Below, in pieces: positions 33,781-40,927 of a DNA stretch of 64,000 nucleotides (positions within the stretch are counted from its first letter, which is position 1; each line of letters begins with the position of its first letter). This DNA comes from Streptomyces sp. NBC_01198 (GTDB lineage Bacteria > Actinomycetota > Actinomycetes > Streptomycetales > Streptomycetaceae): positions 4,285,001 to 4,349,000 of the forward strand of contig NZ_CP108568.1 in assembly GCF_036010485.1 (NCBI RefSeq). The letters are read 5' to 3'. The notes beneath the pieces are model-generated. The model ran no database searches. It was not told where the DNA came from and saw only the letters and a program-made list of their open reading frames with translations. The translations under genes were made by a program, and so were the position numbers.

Positions 33781-33802
33781 GGTCTCAGTTCCGCTCTCAT
33801 TC
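33781..33802. promoter_or_regulatory. GGTCTCA-type paired direct repeat, diverged
   Basis: GGTCTCAGTTC is followed by CGCTCTCATTC, a weaker copy of the pair at 11783 at the same place before att core 6. Confidence 0.45.
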
Positions 33803-33895
33803 GGCTGTGTGCGGGGCCGTCCACGGCCACCCCGATTACCGGTCCCGCCCCTGGTCAGAACCTATCTGCTTCCACGCGTACGGCCTCGTGACCCG

Positions 33896-33951
33896 TTGGA
33901 AAGCGTGTTGGGGGCAACCCCTCACGAGTTCGAATCTCGTATCCTCCGCCA
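33896..33951 (+). repeat. att core 6: tRNA-Ser(GGA) 3' fragment
   Basis: It is identical to core 1 and is the boundary between the vapBC cassette and the Mrr-like cassette. Confidence 0.9.
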
Positions 33952-33970
33952 GTGCCTCACCGGGCACGAC

Positions 33971-34006
33971 GTCGAAGGGCCCCAGCTCGCGGTGGGGCCC
34001 TTCGAC
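33971..34006 (+). terminator. Hairpin after att core 6
   Basis: GTCGAAGGGCCCC pairs with GGGGCCCTTCGAC; inner bases are imperfect. Confidence 0.7.
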
Positions 34007-34179
34007 GCAAACGGGAAGGCCTGGTCGGCCGCCCGAAATGCGGTGCGCGACCCAGGCTTGGCGCAACCTTGTTCGTTCAGGGCGCCACAGTGCCCGTGCA
34101 AGCCATCCTCACCCTCGGCGCGAGGCCGCATGTCGATTACCGGGACAACGATGTGAGACGAGCTACTAGCATCTTCGCC

Positions 34180-35022
34180 GTGGTGAGACTGGGCGCGCGG
34201 CGGGTCGTCGCGGTGGGGATGGCGGTACTGCTGGCACTGGGCGTCGCCGGCTCGCAGCGCGGGGCGGCCGTGGGAGGGGTGGCGAAACCCGGCCCGCTTC
34301 CCGCCGACCCTTACATGTCCACGTCGCAGGACTACCAGCGGTCCCTGCAGGCGTCGGCGCTGCTGGTCCGGCAGTGCATGGCGGCCCGTGGCCACCCGGA
34401 CTTCCCGCTCGACCCGCGCGACCCCGTCGACCCCATCAGTGCCACCATGGTCGCCACCGACTACGGGGTCCTCGACATGGACAGTGCCCGCCGCTGGGGC
34501 TACGGCTGGGACCCCGACAAGGACGCGGCCCGGCAGCCGAAGGGGCGCCGGATGACCAGCGCCGAGTTCGCGGACTATCCGGCCTGCGAGGCCGAGGCGG
34601 GCCGCCGGCTGGTGCGCGGCGTAGACGTCAAGGGGGACTGGTTCTACGCGAGCACCCGGGTCGTCGAGGTCCAGAAGGCGGTCAGGCGTGACCCGCGCCT
34701 GCTCGCTGCCTGGAACACGTGGTCCCGCTGCATGGCCGGGCAGGGGTTCACGCCCTACCCCGACCCCGTCGCGGCCTACACGGACACCGCCTGGCACCGC
34801 GGTAGCGACGGCAACACCCCGCACACGCAGCGGGAGCGGGCCACGGCCGTTGCGGACGTCATCTGCAAGCGCCGCCACCACACGGTCGAGACCTGGCACA
34901 CGGTAACGGCGCAGAAACAGGCCGCGGACATCGCACAGCACCGCGACGGCTACGCCGGCGGCCTGCGGCAGCTGCGGCTGTACCGGGCCAACATCGACGA
35001 GGTGCTCCGGACGCTCGGCTAG
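34180..35022 (+). CDS. Secreted four-cysteine hypothetical protein
   Basis: This 280-aa protein starts at GTG 34180 or 34183. The N-terminal signal segment (RVVAVGMAVLLALGVAGS) lacks a lipobox cysteine. The mature part has cysteines in VRQCMAARGHPDF, YPACEAEAG, WSRCMAGQGF (followed by PYPDPVAAY) and VICKRRHH. The same pattern occurs in the lipoprotein at 51079-51930. Function unknown; the even cysteine spacing suggests disulfides. It is convergent with the Mrr-like gene. Confidence 0.7.
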   Translation: MVRLGARRVVAVGMAVLLALGVAGSQRGAAVGGVAKPGPLPADPYMSTSQDYQRSLQASALLVRQCMAARGHPDFPLDPRDPVDPISATMVATDYGVLDMDSARRWGYGWDPDKDAARQPKGRRMTSAEFADYPACEAEAGRRLVRGVDVKGDWFYASTRVVEVQKAVRRDPRLLAAWNTWSRCMAGQGFTPYPDPVAAYTDTAWHRGSDGNTPHTQRERATAVADVICKRRHHTVETWHTVTAQKQAADIAQHRDGYAGGLRQLRLYRANIDEVLRTLG

Positions 35023-35751
35023 CTATTTGCTGTCTCGAGGTTGGTTCCGGCTCTGCGGGGGCTTGCCGTAGGTGTTCTTCCATCGGGCTCGGTGCTGCTC
35101 GTTGCCCTGGCCTGCTCCGTTGATGTTCAGCAGGGACTGCAGCGCGGCACCATTGTTCCACAGGCCGAGGGAGTCGCGGTGGATGGCGAGGATGCCGTTC
35201 TGGACGGCGAAATCGAGTGACTGACGGCTGAAGCGCGTGGTGGTGACGAAGACGGCGAGGTCGGCGCCGAAGTGGGCCTTGGAACCGAGAAGGTCTCGCA
35301 GGTCGCGGGCCGCAATTGTGCTCTTCGTGGTGTAGCGCTTGCACTGGACGATCAGTGTGCGACCGTCCGGGAGTCGACCGAGGACGTCGGCACCGTTGTC
35401 ACCGGCTCCGCCGACCCGTCGGACTTCGGTGCAGCCGTCGCGGCGGCACAGCGCTGCGACGTGATCCTCGAACTCTGTCCCGGACATCGCGTCCACCTCG
35501 GCCAGCGTGCGGTGGCCGCCTTGGATCGCGTCTTCGCGGCGCCAGCGTTGGTCGGCGTCGCGGTGGAGCCGGTCTGTGCGCCAAAGACGCCACGCCCCTG
35601 CGCTGAGCCCGCCGACGGCGAGGGCGGCCAGCAGGTAGGGCCAGATTGCCGACCAGAAGGCCACCAGGAGGATCAGCAGTAGTGCCCCACCGGCTAAGGC
35701 CGCGTTCCGACGTCGGCGGGCAGCGGTGCGGCGCGTGCGCTTTTGGGCCAT
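35023..35751 (-). CDS. Membrane-anchored Mrr-like restriction endonuclease
   Basis: This 242-aa protein starts at ATG 35751 behind GGGGGAGG. The N-terminus is strongly basic, then come two membrane helices (~17-55), a linker and a PD-(D/E)XK Mrr_cat domain: MSGTEFEDHVAALC, GAGDNGADVLGRL (catalytic Asp) and TLIVQCKRY (Gln/Lys in place of E-x-K, as is common in Mrr proteins). Membrane-tethered Mrr-like nucleases are widespread in actinobacteria and are predicted to act on incoming modified DNA. No methylase is nearby. The location in an att-bounded cassette supports a defence role. Confidence 0.82.
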   Translation of the reverse strand: MAQKRTRRTAARRRRNAALAGGALLLILLVAFWSAIWPYLLAALAVGGLSAGAWRLWRTDRLHRDADQRWRREDAIQGGHRTLAEVDAMSGTEFEDHVAALCRRDGCTEVRRVGGAGDNGADVLGRLPDGRTLIVQCKRYTTKSTIAARDLRDLLGSKAHFGADLAVFVTTTRFSRQSLDFAVQNGILAIHRDSLGLWNNGAALQSLLNINGAGQGNEQHRARWKNTYGKPPQSRNQPRDSK

Positions 35752-35896
35752 CGCCTCCCCCTCGATAGATTCTGCCCAGTGTGTCCGGCAGGCCGCTCGC
35801 CGGGAAGACGGCCTCACTGGGAGTCCCGCTTGGGTGGCGGGGTCCGTGCGCCGCCTGAGCCAACCCGCTCTGACCAGCAAGATCGGGTGGTCCGCT

Positions 35897-35918
35897 GGTC
35901 TCAGTTCTGGTCTCATTC
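35897..35918. promoter_or_regulatory. GGTCTCA-type paired direct repeat, candidate integrase arm site
   Basis: It is identical to the pair at 11783, with a similar downstream stretch (CAGCCGCGTCCGG), before att core 7. Confidence 0.5.
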
Positions 35919-36011
35919 AGCCGCGTCCGGAGCCGTCCACCACCCGCCCGGATACCTATTCCGCCGCAGGCCAGAACGTCTCTGCTTCCTCCTGTACGGC
36001 CTTGTGAACAG

Positions 36012-36060
36012 TTGGAAAGCGTGTTGGGGCAACCCCTCACGAGTTCGAATCTCGTATCCT
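36012..36060 (+). repeat. att core 7: degenerate tRNA-Ser(GGA) 3' fragment
   Basis: It matches core 3 through CTCGTATCCT, but the last acceptor bases and CCA are lost (CACCGCCGAC follows) and no hairpin follows. It is probably the right edge of the array, with ordinary chromosome beyond. Confidence 0.82.
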
Positions 36061-36136
36061 CACCGCCGACGAGGAGCGGCAGGGGGCGTGCCAGGGGCAG
36101 GGCCGTCGAGAGGTGTCCGCCTCGTCTGCCGTGCCC

Positions 36137-37114
36137 TCAGGTTGTGACGGGGGCGGTCGCCCAGCGGTGCGTGATTTCACTCATGGCGGTGGCCGCGCGC
36201 TCGGCGGCCGATCCGCCGAGGCGCACCTCGGGGGCCAACTCGATGTGCAGGAACGGCACATCGGCTGCGTCGGCGGCCCGGCCTTCGGCGTTCGTGTAAC
36301 CCTCCACCGGGCACTTCCGCACCCAGGCTCGGCACACATGGAAGCCGTGCGTGCCCAGGGCGTCGGCCAATCTGCCGGCGTCCGAGCGGCCGGCCGATCC
36401 GGCGCCGGAGGAGGCGACCACGTCGTAGCCGGGGGCGGTGGAGGCGGCGAACCCGTGCAACTGGATCCCGGGCATCTTGCGACGGACCAGCTCGGCGCAG
36501 ATGGCGTAGAAGACGGTGTCCTGGCGATGTGCCACGTCCGCGGAGTTCCCGACCCCGGCTTTTCGATGTGCTCCCGCTATCACCAGGATGCCGCCGGGGG
36601 AGTCACGCAGGACCCGTACGCCCAGTTGCTCGGTGCCCTCGTCGAAGACCGGGTGCGGGACCTGGATCGAGAAGCGCGGCGTGTGGTCCAGGTCCATGTA
36701 GACCCGGCCCCAGCCCCGCGGCGTCACGGCGTCGTCGGTGCGGTCTGCCACTTCGGCGTAGCGGTGTCCGGAGACCCGGTCGCGGATCGTGCGCACGGTG
36801 AAGTCCCGTTCGGAAAGCAGCAGCTCCGCTTGTGCGCGGTGGCCGTCGACGAGCAGGCCGATCGCCTGGGCGATGGCCGTGCGGTCCGCTCGGCCGGGCT
36901 GCCGGTAGCCGTGGCTCGGACCGAAGCGGCTGGTGTAGTCCGCCACCTCCTGGGCCAGGTCTTCCGGCTGGGCGCCCCGGCCGGGACGGTGTGTGGCGTT
37001 GTCCGTGCCGCCACCGCGGGCGGCGTGGAGCACGGCGGTCAAGCCACCCGCGAGACCGGCGATGACCAGGAGAATTGTCGTGATCGTTATGACGCGCGAG
37101 CGTGTGGCACTCAT
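36137..37114 (-). CDS. Exported hydrolase-like protein, possibly poly-gamma-glutamate related
   Basis: This 325-aa protein starts at ATG 37114 (GTG 37144 is less likely). An N-terminal signal anchor (VITITTILLVIAGLAGG) precedes a domain with VPHPVFDEGTEQLG, ILVIAGAHRKAG, DVAHRQDTVF, IQLHGFA and FLHIELAPEVR. The order of His, Glu and His-rich segments recalls zinc amidohydrolases of the N-formylglutamate / PghP-like poly-gamma-glutamate hydrolase type, but I cannot assign a family. It is divergent from the capA-like gene with only 20 bases between starts, so the promoters overlap. A role in trimming or releasing the polymer is inferred from location. Confidence 0.6.
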   Translation of the reverse strand: MSATRSRVITITTILLVIAGLAGGLTAVLHAARGGGTDNATHRPGRGAQPEDLAQEVADYTSRFGPSHGYRQPGRADRTAIAQAIGLLVDGHRAQAELLLSERDFTVRTIRDRVSGHRYAEVADRTDDAVTPRGWGRVYMDLDHTPRFSIQVPHPVFDEGTEQLGVRVLRDSPGGILVIAGAHRKAGVGNSADVAHRQDTVFYAICAELVRRKMPGIQLHGFAASTAPGYDVVASSGAGSAGRSDAGRLADALGTHGFHVCRAWVRKCPVEGYTNAEGRAADAADVPFLHIELAPEVRLGGSAAERAATAMSEITHRWATAPVTT

Positions 37115-37134
37115 GGTCGTATCAAGATATCCCG

Positions 37135-38352
37135 GTGAACACACGCTTTAGCCGCATCCCGCTGAGCCTGCTGGCCCCGCTCTCCCTCGTCGCCGCCGTC
37201 GCCGGTTGCGGCCCTCTCTCGGACGACGAAGGCGGCCATGCCGCCGGTCGTTCCTTCACCGTCGCGGCGGCCGGGGACATCCTGATGCACCCGGAGTTGG
37301 TGGAGCAGGCCCGCAAGGACGCCAAGCGCACCGGCAAGGGCGTGGCAGGGCTGGACTTCGGGCCGATGATGGCCGGCATCAAACCGCTGATCAGCAAGGC
37401 GGACCTGGCGATCTGCCACTTCGAGCCGGTGGTCGGCACCGAGAACGGCCCCTTCGAGGGCTTCCCGGACTTCCAGGTGCCCCCGCAGACCGCCACGACG
37501 ATCAAGAACCTCGGATACGACACCTGTTCCACCGCCTCGAACCACACGCTCGACCACGGGTACGAGGGTGTCCGGCGCACCCTGGACGCGCTGGACGCCG
37601 CCGGCTTGAAGCACACCGGCTCATTCCGGACGCAGAAGGAGGCGCTCACTCCGCTGGTCATGAACGTGAAGGGCGTCAAGGTCGCGCAGATATCGTTCGC
37701 CTACGGCTTCAACGAGCCGCACACGCTCCCCAAGGACAAGCCGTGGCTCGCCAACGGGATGAGCCTGAAAGCGGTCAAGGCCGCTGAGCAGCGGGCTCGC
37801 GCAGCCGGGGCCGAGGTGGTGATCCTCTCCATCCACTGGGGCCTGGAGCACCACCCGAACCCCTCGGCCCAGCAGCTCTCCTTCGCTCGGCAGATCGCCC
37901 GGCACACCGGCATCAACCTGGTCATCGGCTGTCACGCGCATGTCGTACAGCCGATGGAGAAAGTCGACCGCACCTGGGTCGCCTACGGCATGGGCAACCA
38001 GATCGCCCGGCACGAGGTGCCGACCGGACTCACGGAGGAGGGCGTGATCGCCTGGTTCACGTTCACCGAGCACGGCAAGGGCCACTGGGACGTGCAGCCG
38101 CGCTTCGAGCCGACGCTGCTGGAGATCCCGCCGGACGCCGAGAACGCCACGGACGGCGGGAAGACCGCCTACACCGAGGACGACGCAAGGGACTACCGCC
38201 TGCTCGACGTGCCGACCGCGCTCCGGGACGATCATGGCCTCACCGACCGGCAGCGGGCCCGGCTGCGGCTCGCCTTCGAGCGCACCGAAGGCACCCTGAA
38301 GAACCGCGGGGCGGCCAAGGACGGCCTGAAAGCTCTGACTCCGATGCGCTGA
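37135..38352 (+). CDS. pgsA: CapA/PgsA-family lipoprotein
   Basis: This 405-aa protein is taken from GTG 37135, which gives a clean lipoprotein signal with lipobox VAGC; an upstream GTG at 37102 overlaps the divergent gene. The PGA_cap metallophosphatase-like fold is marked by AAGDILMHPELV, LAICHFEPVVG, STASNHTLDHGYEG, LSIHWGLEHHPNPSAQQ, LVIGCHAHVVQP and VAYGMGNQIAR. CapA/PgsA is needed with PgsB and PgsC for poly-gamma-glutamate synthesis or export. It is first of a five-gene same-strand run. Confidence 0.88.
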   Translation: MNTRFSRIPLSLLAPLSLVAAVAGCGPLSDDEGGHAAGRSFTVAAAGDILMHPELVEQARKDAKRTGKGVAGLDFGPMMAGIKPLISKADLAICHFEPVVGTENGPFEGFPDFQVPPQTATTIKNLGYDTCSTASNHTLDHGYEGVRRTLDALDAAGLKHTGSFRTQKEALTPLVMNVKGVKVAQISFAYGFNEPHTLPKDKPWLANGMSLKAVKAAEQRARAAGAEVVILSIHWGLEHHPNPSAQQLSFARQIARHTGINLVIGCHAHVVQPMEKVDRTWVAYGMGNQIARHEVPTGLTEEGVIAWFTFTEHGKGHWDVQPRFEPTLLEIPPDAENATDGGKTAYTEDDARDYRLLDVPTALRDDHGLTDRQRARLRLAFERTEGTLKNRGAAKDGLKALTPMR

Positions 38353-38665
38353 GGCCCGGGGCCGCTGCCAGCCCGGGGCCCGCTGTCAGAACGACTCTCT
38401 CTTCTGCCCGGTTACGACCGAATAAACCTGAGTGTTGTGCAGATCACAGTTGATTATGCGCAACTTCACGCGACCCTTACATGTCTCGTTGCTGTGGCCA
38501 CCACTCCGGGCGCAGCACCCTGCGCGCGAGCGGCCGCCAGCGCATACGTGACCGCATCCCCGTTCATGCTTCCCCGTGCCGGGTCGACCACCGCACAGCT
38601 GAGAGGACCCTCCCTTGGCGCCACTGCCCGCCGCGCGGCAGCACCGGGCCCGCCGACGAGCCGAC
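38353..38665. other. Gap between pgsA and HAMP protein
   Basis: The 313 bases contain no recognised gene. The sequence near 38420-38470 is AT-richer than its surroundings and may hold a promoter for the downstream genes. An in-frame ATG at 38615 could extend the next gene. Confidence 0.35.
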
Positions 38666-40921
38666 ATGTCACTGATCGGAGGTATCCGTCCGCCGATCGC
38701 GGTCCTGTCGGTCCTCCTGCTCGCGCTCGCCGGCATCACGGCGGTCGTGCTGGGCCGCGTCGACAACGCCGGCGTGCCGAAGGCCGTGCTGACGTCCCAG
38801 CAGCACTTCGCGGAGGACGGCGCCATTGCCCTGCGTGCCTCCACCGATGAGTCCGTCACCGACCTCACCCGGTCCGCCGCCTTGTTCAGCGCCGGCCGGC
38901 CGGTCTCCGGCGACGCCGTCCTCGACAAGCTCGGCAGCGCCTACCAGAAGTGGATGGGCACCGCTGTCATCGAGATCCGCACCGGCAAGCTGGTGGCGGC
39001 CCGCGGCGAGACCGTCCCGCTCGGCTCGGTGAACACCTCGACCCTCGGCGACGAGGGCGGACTCTCACCGCGCATGGTCCGGCTGAAGAACGGCGAGGCG
39101 CGCCTGCTGTCCTTCGCGCTGCTGTCCTGGCCCGGCAAGCCGCAGCTGCTGCTGGTGGCCTCCAACAACCTGAAGTTCCCCGGCATCAGTCTCGGCCAGT
39201 TCCGATCCATCGCCGTGGTCGACCGGGACGGCGCGATCCTCAGCAGCGACGGCATCCCCGAACCCGAGCAGGTGCGCACCAGCGCAGACCGCAAGGACAT
39301 CAAGGTTTCCCGCTCCCAGCTCAAGGACTTCGCCCTGCGCGCGGCCGGCAAGTCCCGCCAGGACCCGCGCAGCAGCAAGGCCCCGGGCACCGCCGGCTAT
39401 CAGGGCGTCAGCGGCAGTCTGCTCGGCGAGCATTTCCTGAACGACCGGTCCGTCGCCGGGTACGCCACGCTGGCCGGCCCCGACCCGGGTGAGGCCACCA
39501 CCGCCTCCAGCCTCGGCCTGTCCGTGGTGGCCATGGTCAAAGTCTCCGAGGACACCACCCGCAGCAGCGTGCCGCTGTTCGGCTTACTGGCCGGCGCCGC
39601 ACTGCTCGTCATCGGCGGTATCGCGGTGGCCGTGCTGCTGGGCACCGTGCAACGCCCGCTGATCCGGCTGTTCCTGGAGTCCCGCCGACTGACCCGCGGC
39701 GACCTGGCCCGGCCCGTCACCGTCCCCGGCTACGGCGAGACGCACCGCGTCGGCCACGCCCTGGAACGGCTGCGTCGCCAGCTTCTCGGCGAGAACGCCG
39801 ACACCACCGGTCCGGCACCGCGCCCGCGCCGGGCCAGGGTAGGCACCCGGGCCCTGCTGGGCGTCTGCGCCCTGCTGCTGCTGGCCTGGTCGGCGCCGCT
39901 GATGCTGCTGATCAACCGCGCCGACACCACCGTCGCCGTACCGCAACAACTCGTCAGCGACCAGCGCGAGCGCACAGACACGCTCAGCGACCGGGTGCGC
40001 CGCGCTCTCAACGAGGGCAGCGCCGACCTGGATTCGGTCGCTTCCCTGATCGGCAACCGCACCGACCCCACGTCGATGGAAGGGGTGTTGGAACGCACCC
40101 TCAACGAGAACCGGCGCTACCGCTCGCTCTACGTCGTCGACTCCTCCGGCGAGGTCCTGGCCCGCGGGGGCAAGGACCCCCAGCTGATCCGTTCCCACCG
40201 GCTCTCCACCACCCCGGTCCGGCTGCTCGGCCGCGGCGGCAAGGAGCCCGTCGTCGTCGCCAACGCCGAGATCCCCGATCGCGACGGCGCTCAGCTGATC
40301 GGCGAGTTCCGCATCGAGTTCCTCAACACTCTACTCACCCGGCCCGGCATGGGCGTCGTCCGCCTCGTCGACGACCACGCAAAGATCATCGCCGGCAACA
40401 CCGGCTTCCTCGCCTTCCAGGGGCTGCCCGACGACCACCTGAAGGACCTGGTCGCCGCAAGCTCTCAGCGGCTCGGCAAGAAGGCCCGCGCGAACGGTGT
40501 GCTCTACCGCGAGCAGGAGGTGCGGATCGCCGCCGCCGCCCCGTTCGCCGGCAGCGGCCCCACCGACTCCCTCCACTGGAGCGTGGTCAGCTGGCAGCCC
40601 GCCGACCGCCTCGACATCCCCGAGTACGACGCCCAGAACCGCACCGTCCTCGCCGGACTGCTCGGCGCCGCAGCCGCCGTCGCCTGCCTGGGCTGGATGC
40701 ACATCGTGGTGGCCCGGCCGCTGCGCGGGATGGCCGCTCGGGCCGAGGCGTTGGCCGACGGCGACCGCAAGACCGTGCTGTTCCCGCAGCACCACGACGA
40801 GGTCGGCGCGGTCACCCGCTCCCTGGAACTCATCCGGCAGCAGCTGCAGGACCAGCGTCGGCAGCGGCCCCGCCGCACCCCGCCCCAGACGTCCGCGCCG
40901 CGGCAGTACTCAAGGGACTGA
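38666..40921 (+). CDS. Large membrane protein with two extracytoplasmic sensor-like domains and two HAMP-like regions
   Basis: This 751-aa protein is taken from ATG 38666; ATG 38615 is an alternative. There are four membrane helices in two pairs: LSVLLLALAGITAVVLG and FGLLAGAALLVIGGIAVAVLL, then LGVCALLLLAWSAPLMLLI and VLAGLLGAAAAVACLGWMHI. Each pair encloses a ~230-270 residue extracytoplasmic part with PAS/Cache-like strands (FRSIAVVDRDGAILSSDG; RSLYVVDSSGEVLARGG). A HAMP-like segment follows each pair (QRPLIRLFLESRRLTRGDLA; RPLRGMAARAEALADGDRK). No kinase, cyclase or methyl-accepting output domain is present. Its place between pgsA and pgsB suggests a structural or regulatory part in polymer synthesis. 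Confidence 0.75.
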   Translation: MSLIGGIRPPIAVLSVLLLALAGITAVVLGRVDNAGVPKAVLTSQQHFAEDGAIALRASTDESVTDLTRSAALFSAGRPVSGDAVLDKLGSAYQKWMGTAVIEIRTGKLVAARGETVPLGSVNTSTLGDEGGLSPRMVRLKNGEARLLSFALLSWPGKPQLLLVASNNLKFPGISLGQFRSIAVVDRDGAILSSDGIPEPEQVRTSADRKDIKVSRSQLKDFALRAAGKSRQDPRSSKAPGTAGYQGVSGSLLGEHFLNDRSVAGYATLAGPDPGEATTASSLGLSVVAMVKVSEDTTRSSVPLFGLLAGAALLVIGGIAVAVLLGTVQRPLIRLFLESRRLTRGDLARPVTVPGYGETHRVGHALERLRRQLLGENADTTGPAPRPRRARVGTRALLGVCALLLLAWSAPLMLLINRADTTVAVPQQLVSDQRERTDTLSDRVRRALNEGSADLDSVASLIGNRTDPTSMEGVLERTLNENRRYRSLYVVDSSGEVLARGGKDPQLIRSHRLSTTPVRLLGRGGKEPVVVANAEIPDRDGAQLIGEFRIEFLNTLLTRPGMGVVRLVDDHAKIIAGNTGFLAFQGLPDDHLKDLVAASSQRLGKKARANGVLYREQEVRIAAAAPFAGSGPTDSLHWSVVSWQPADRLDIPEYDAQNRTVLAGLLGAAAAVACLGWMHIVVARPLRGMAARAEALADGDRKTVLFPQHHDEVGAVTRSLELIRQQLQDQRRQRPRRTPPQTSAPRQYSRD

Positions 40922-40927
40922 TCGCCC

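Noticed and set aside
8761-36060. Repeated ~55-bp units could suggest a CRISPR array or seven functional tRNA-Ser genes
   Set aside because: Spacing is kilobases with genes between, and every copy lacks the tRNA 5' half, so neither a CRISPR array nor complete tRNA genes are present.
8761-36060. An integrase or excisionase gene for the att cores
   Set aside because: No product in this region shows the tyrosine or serine recombinase motifs; only DDE transposases are present.
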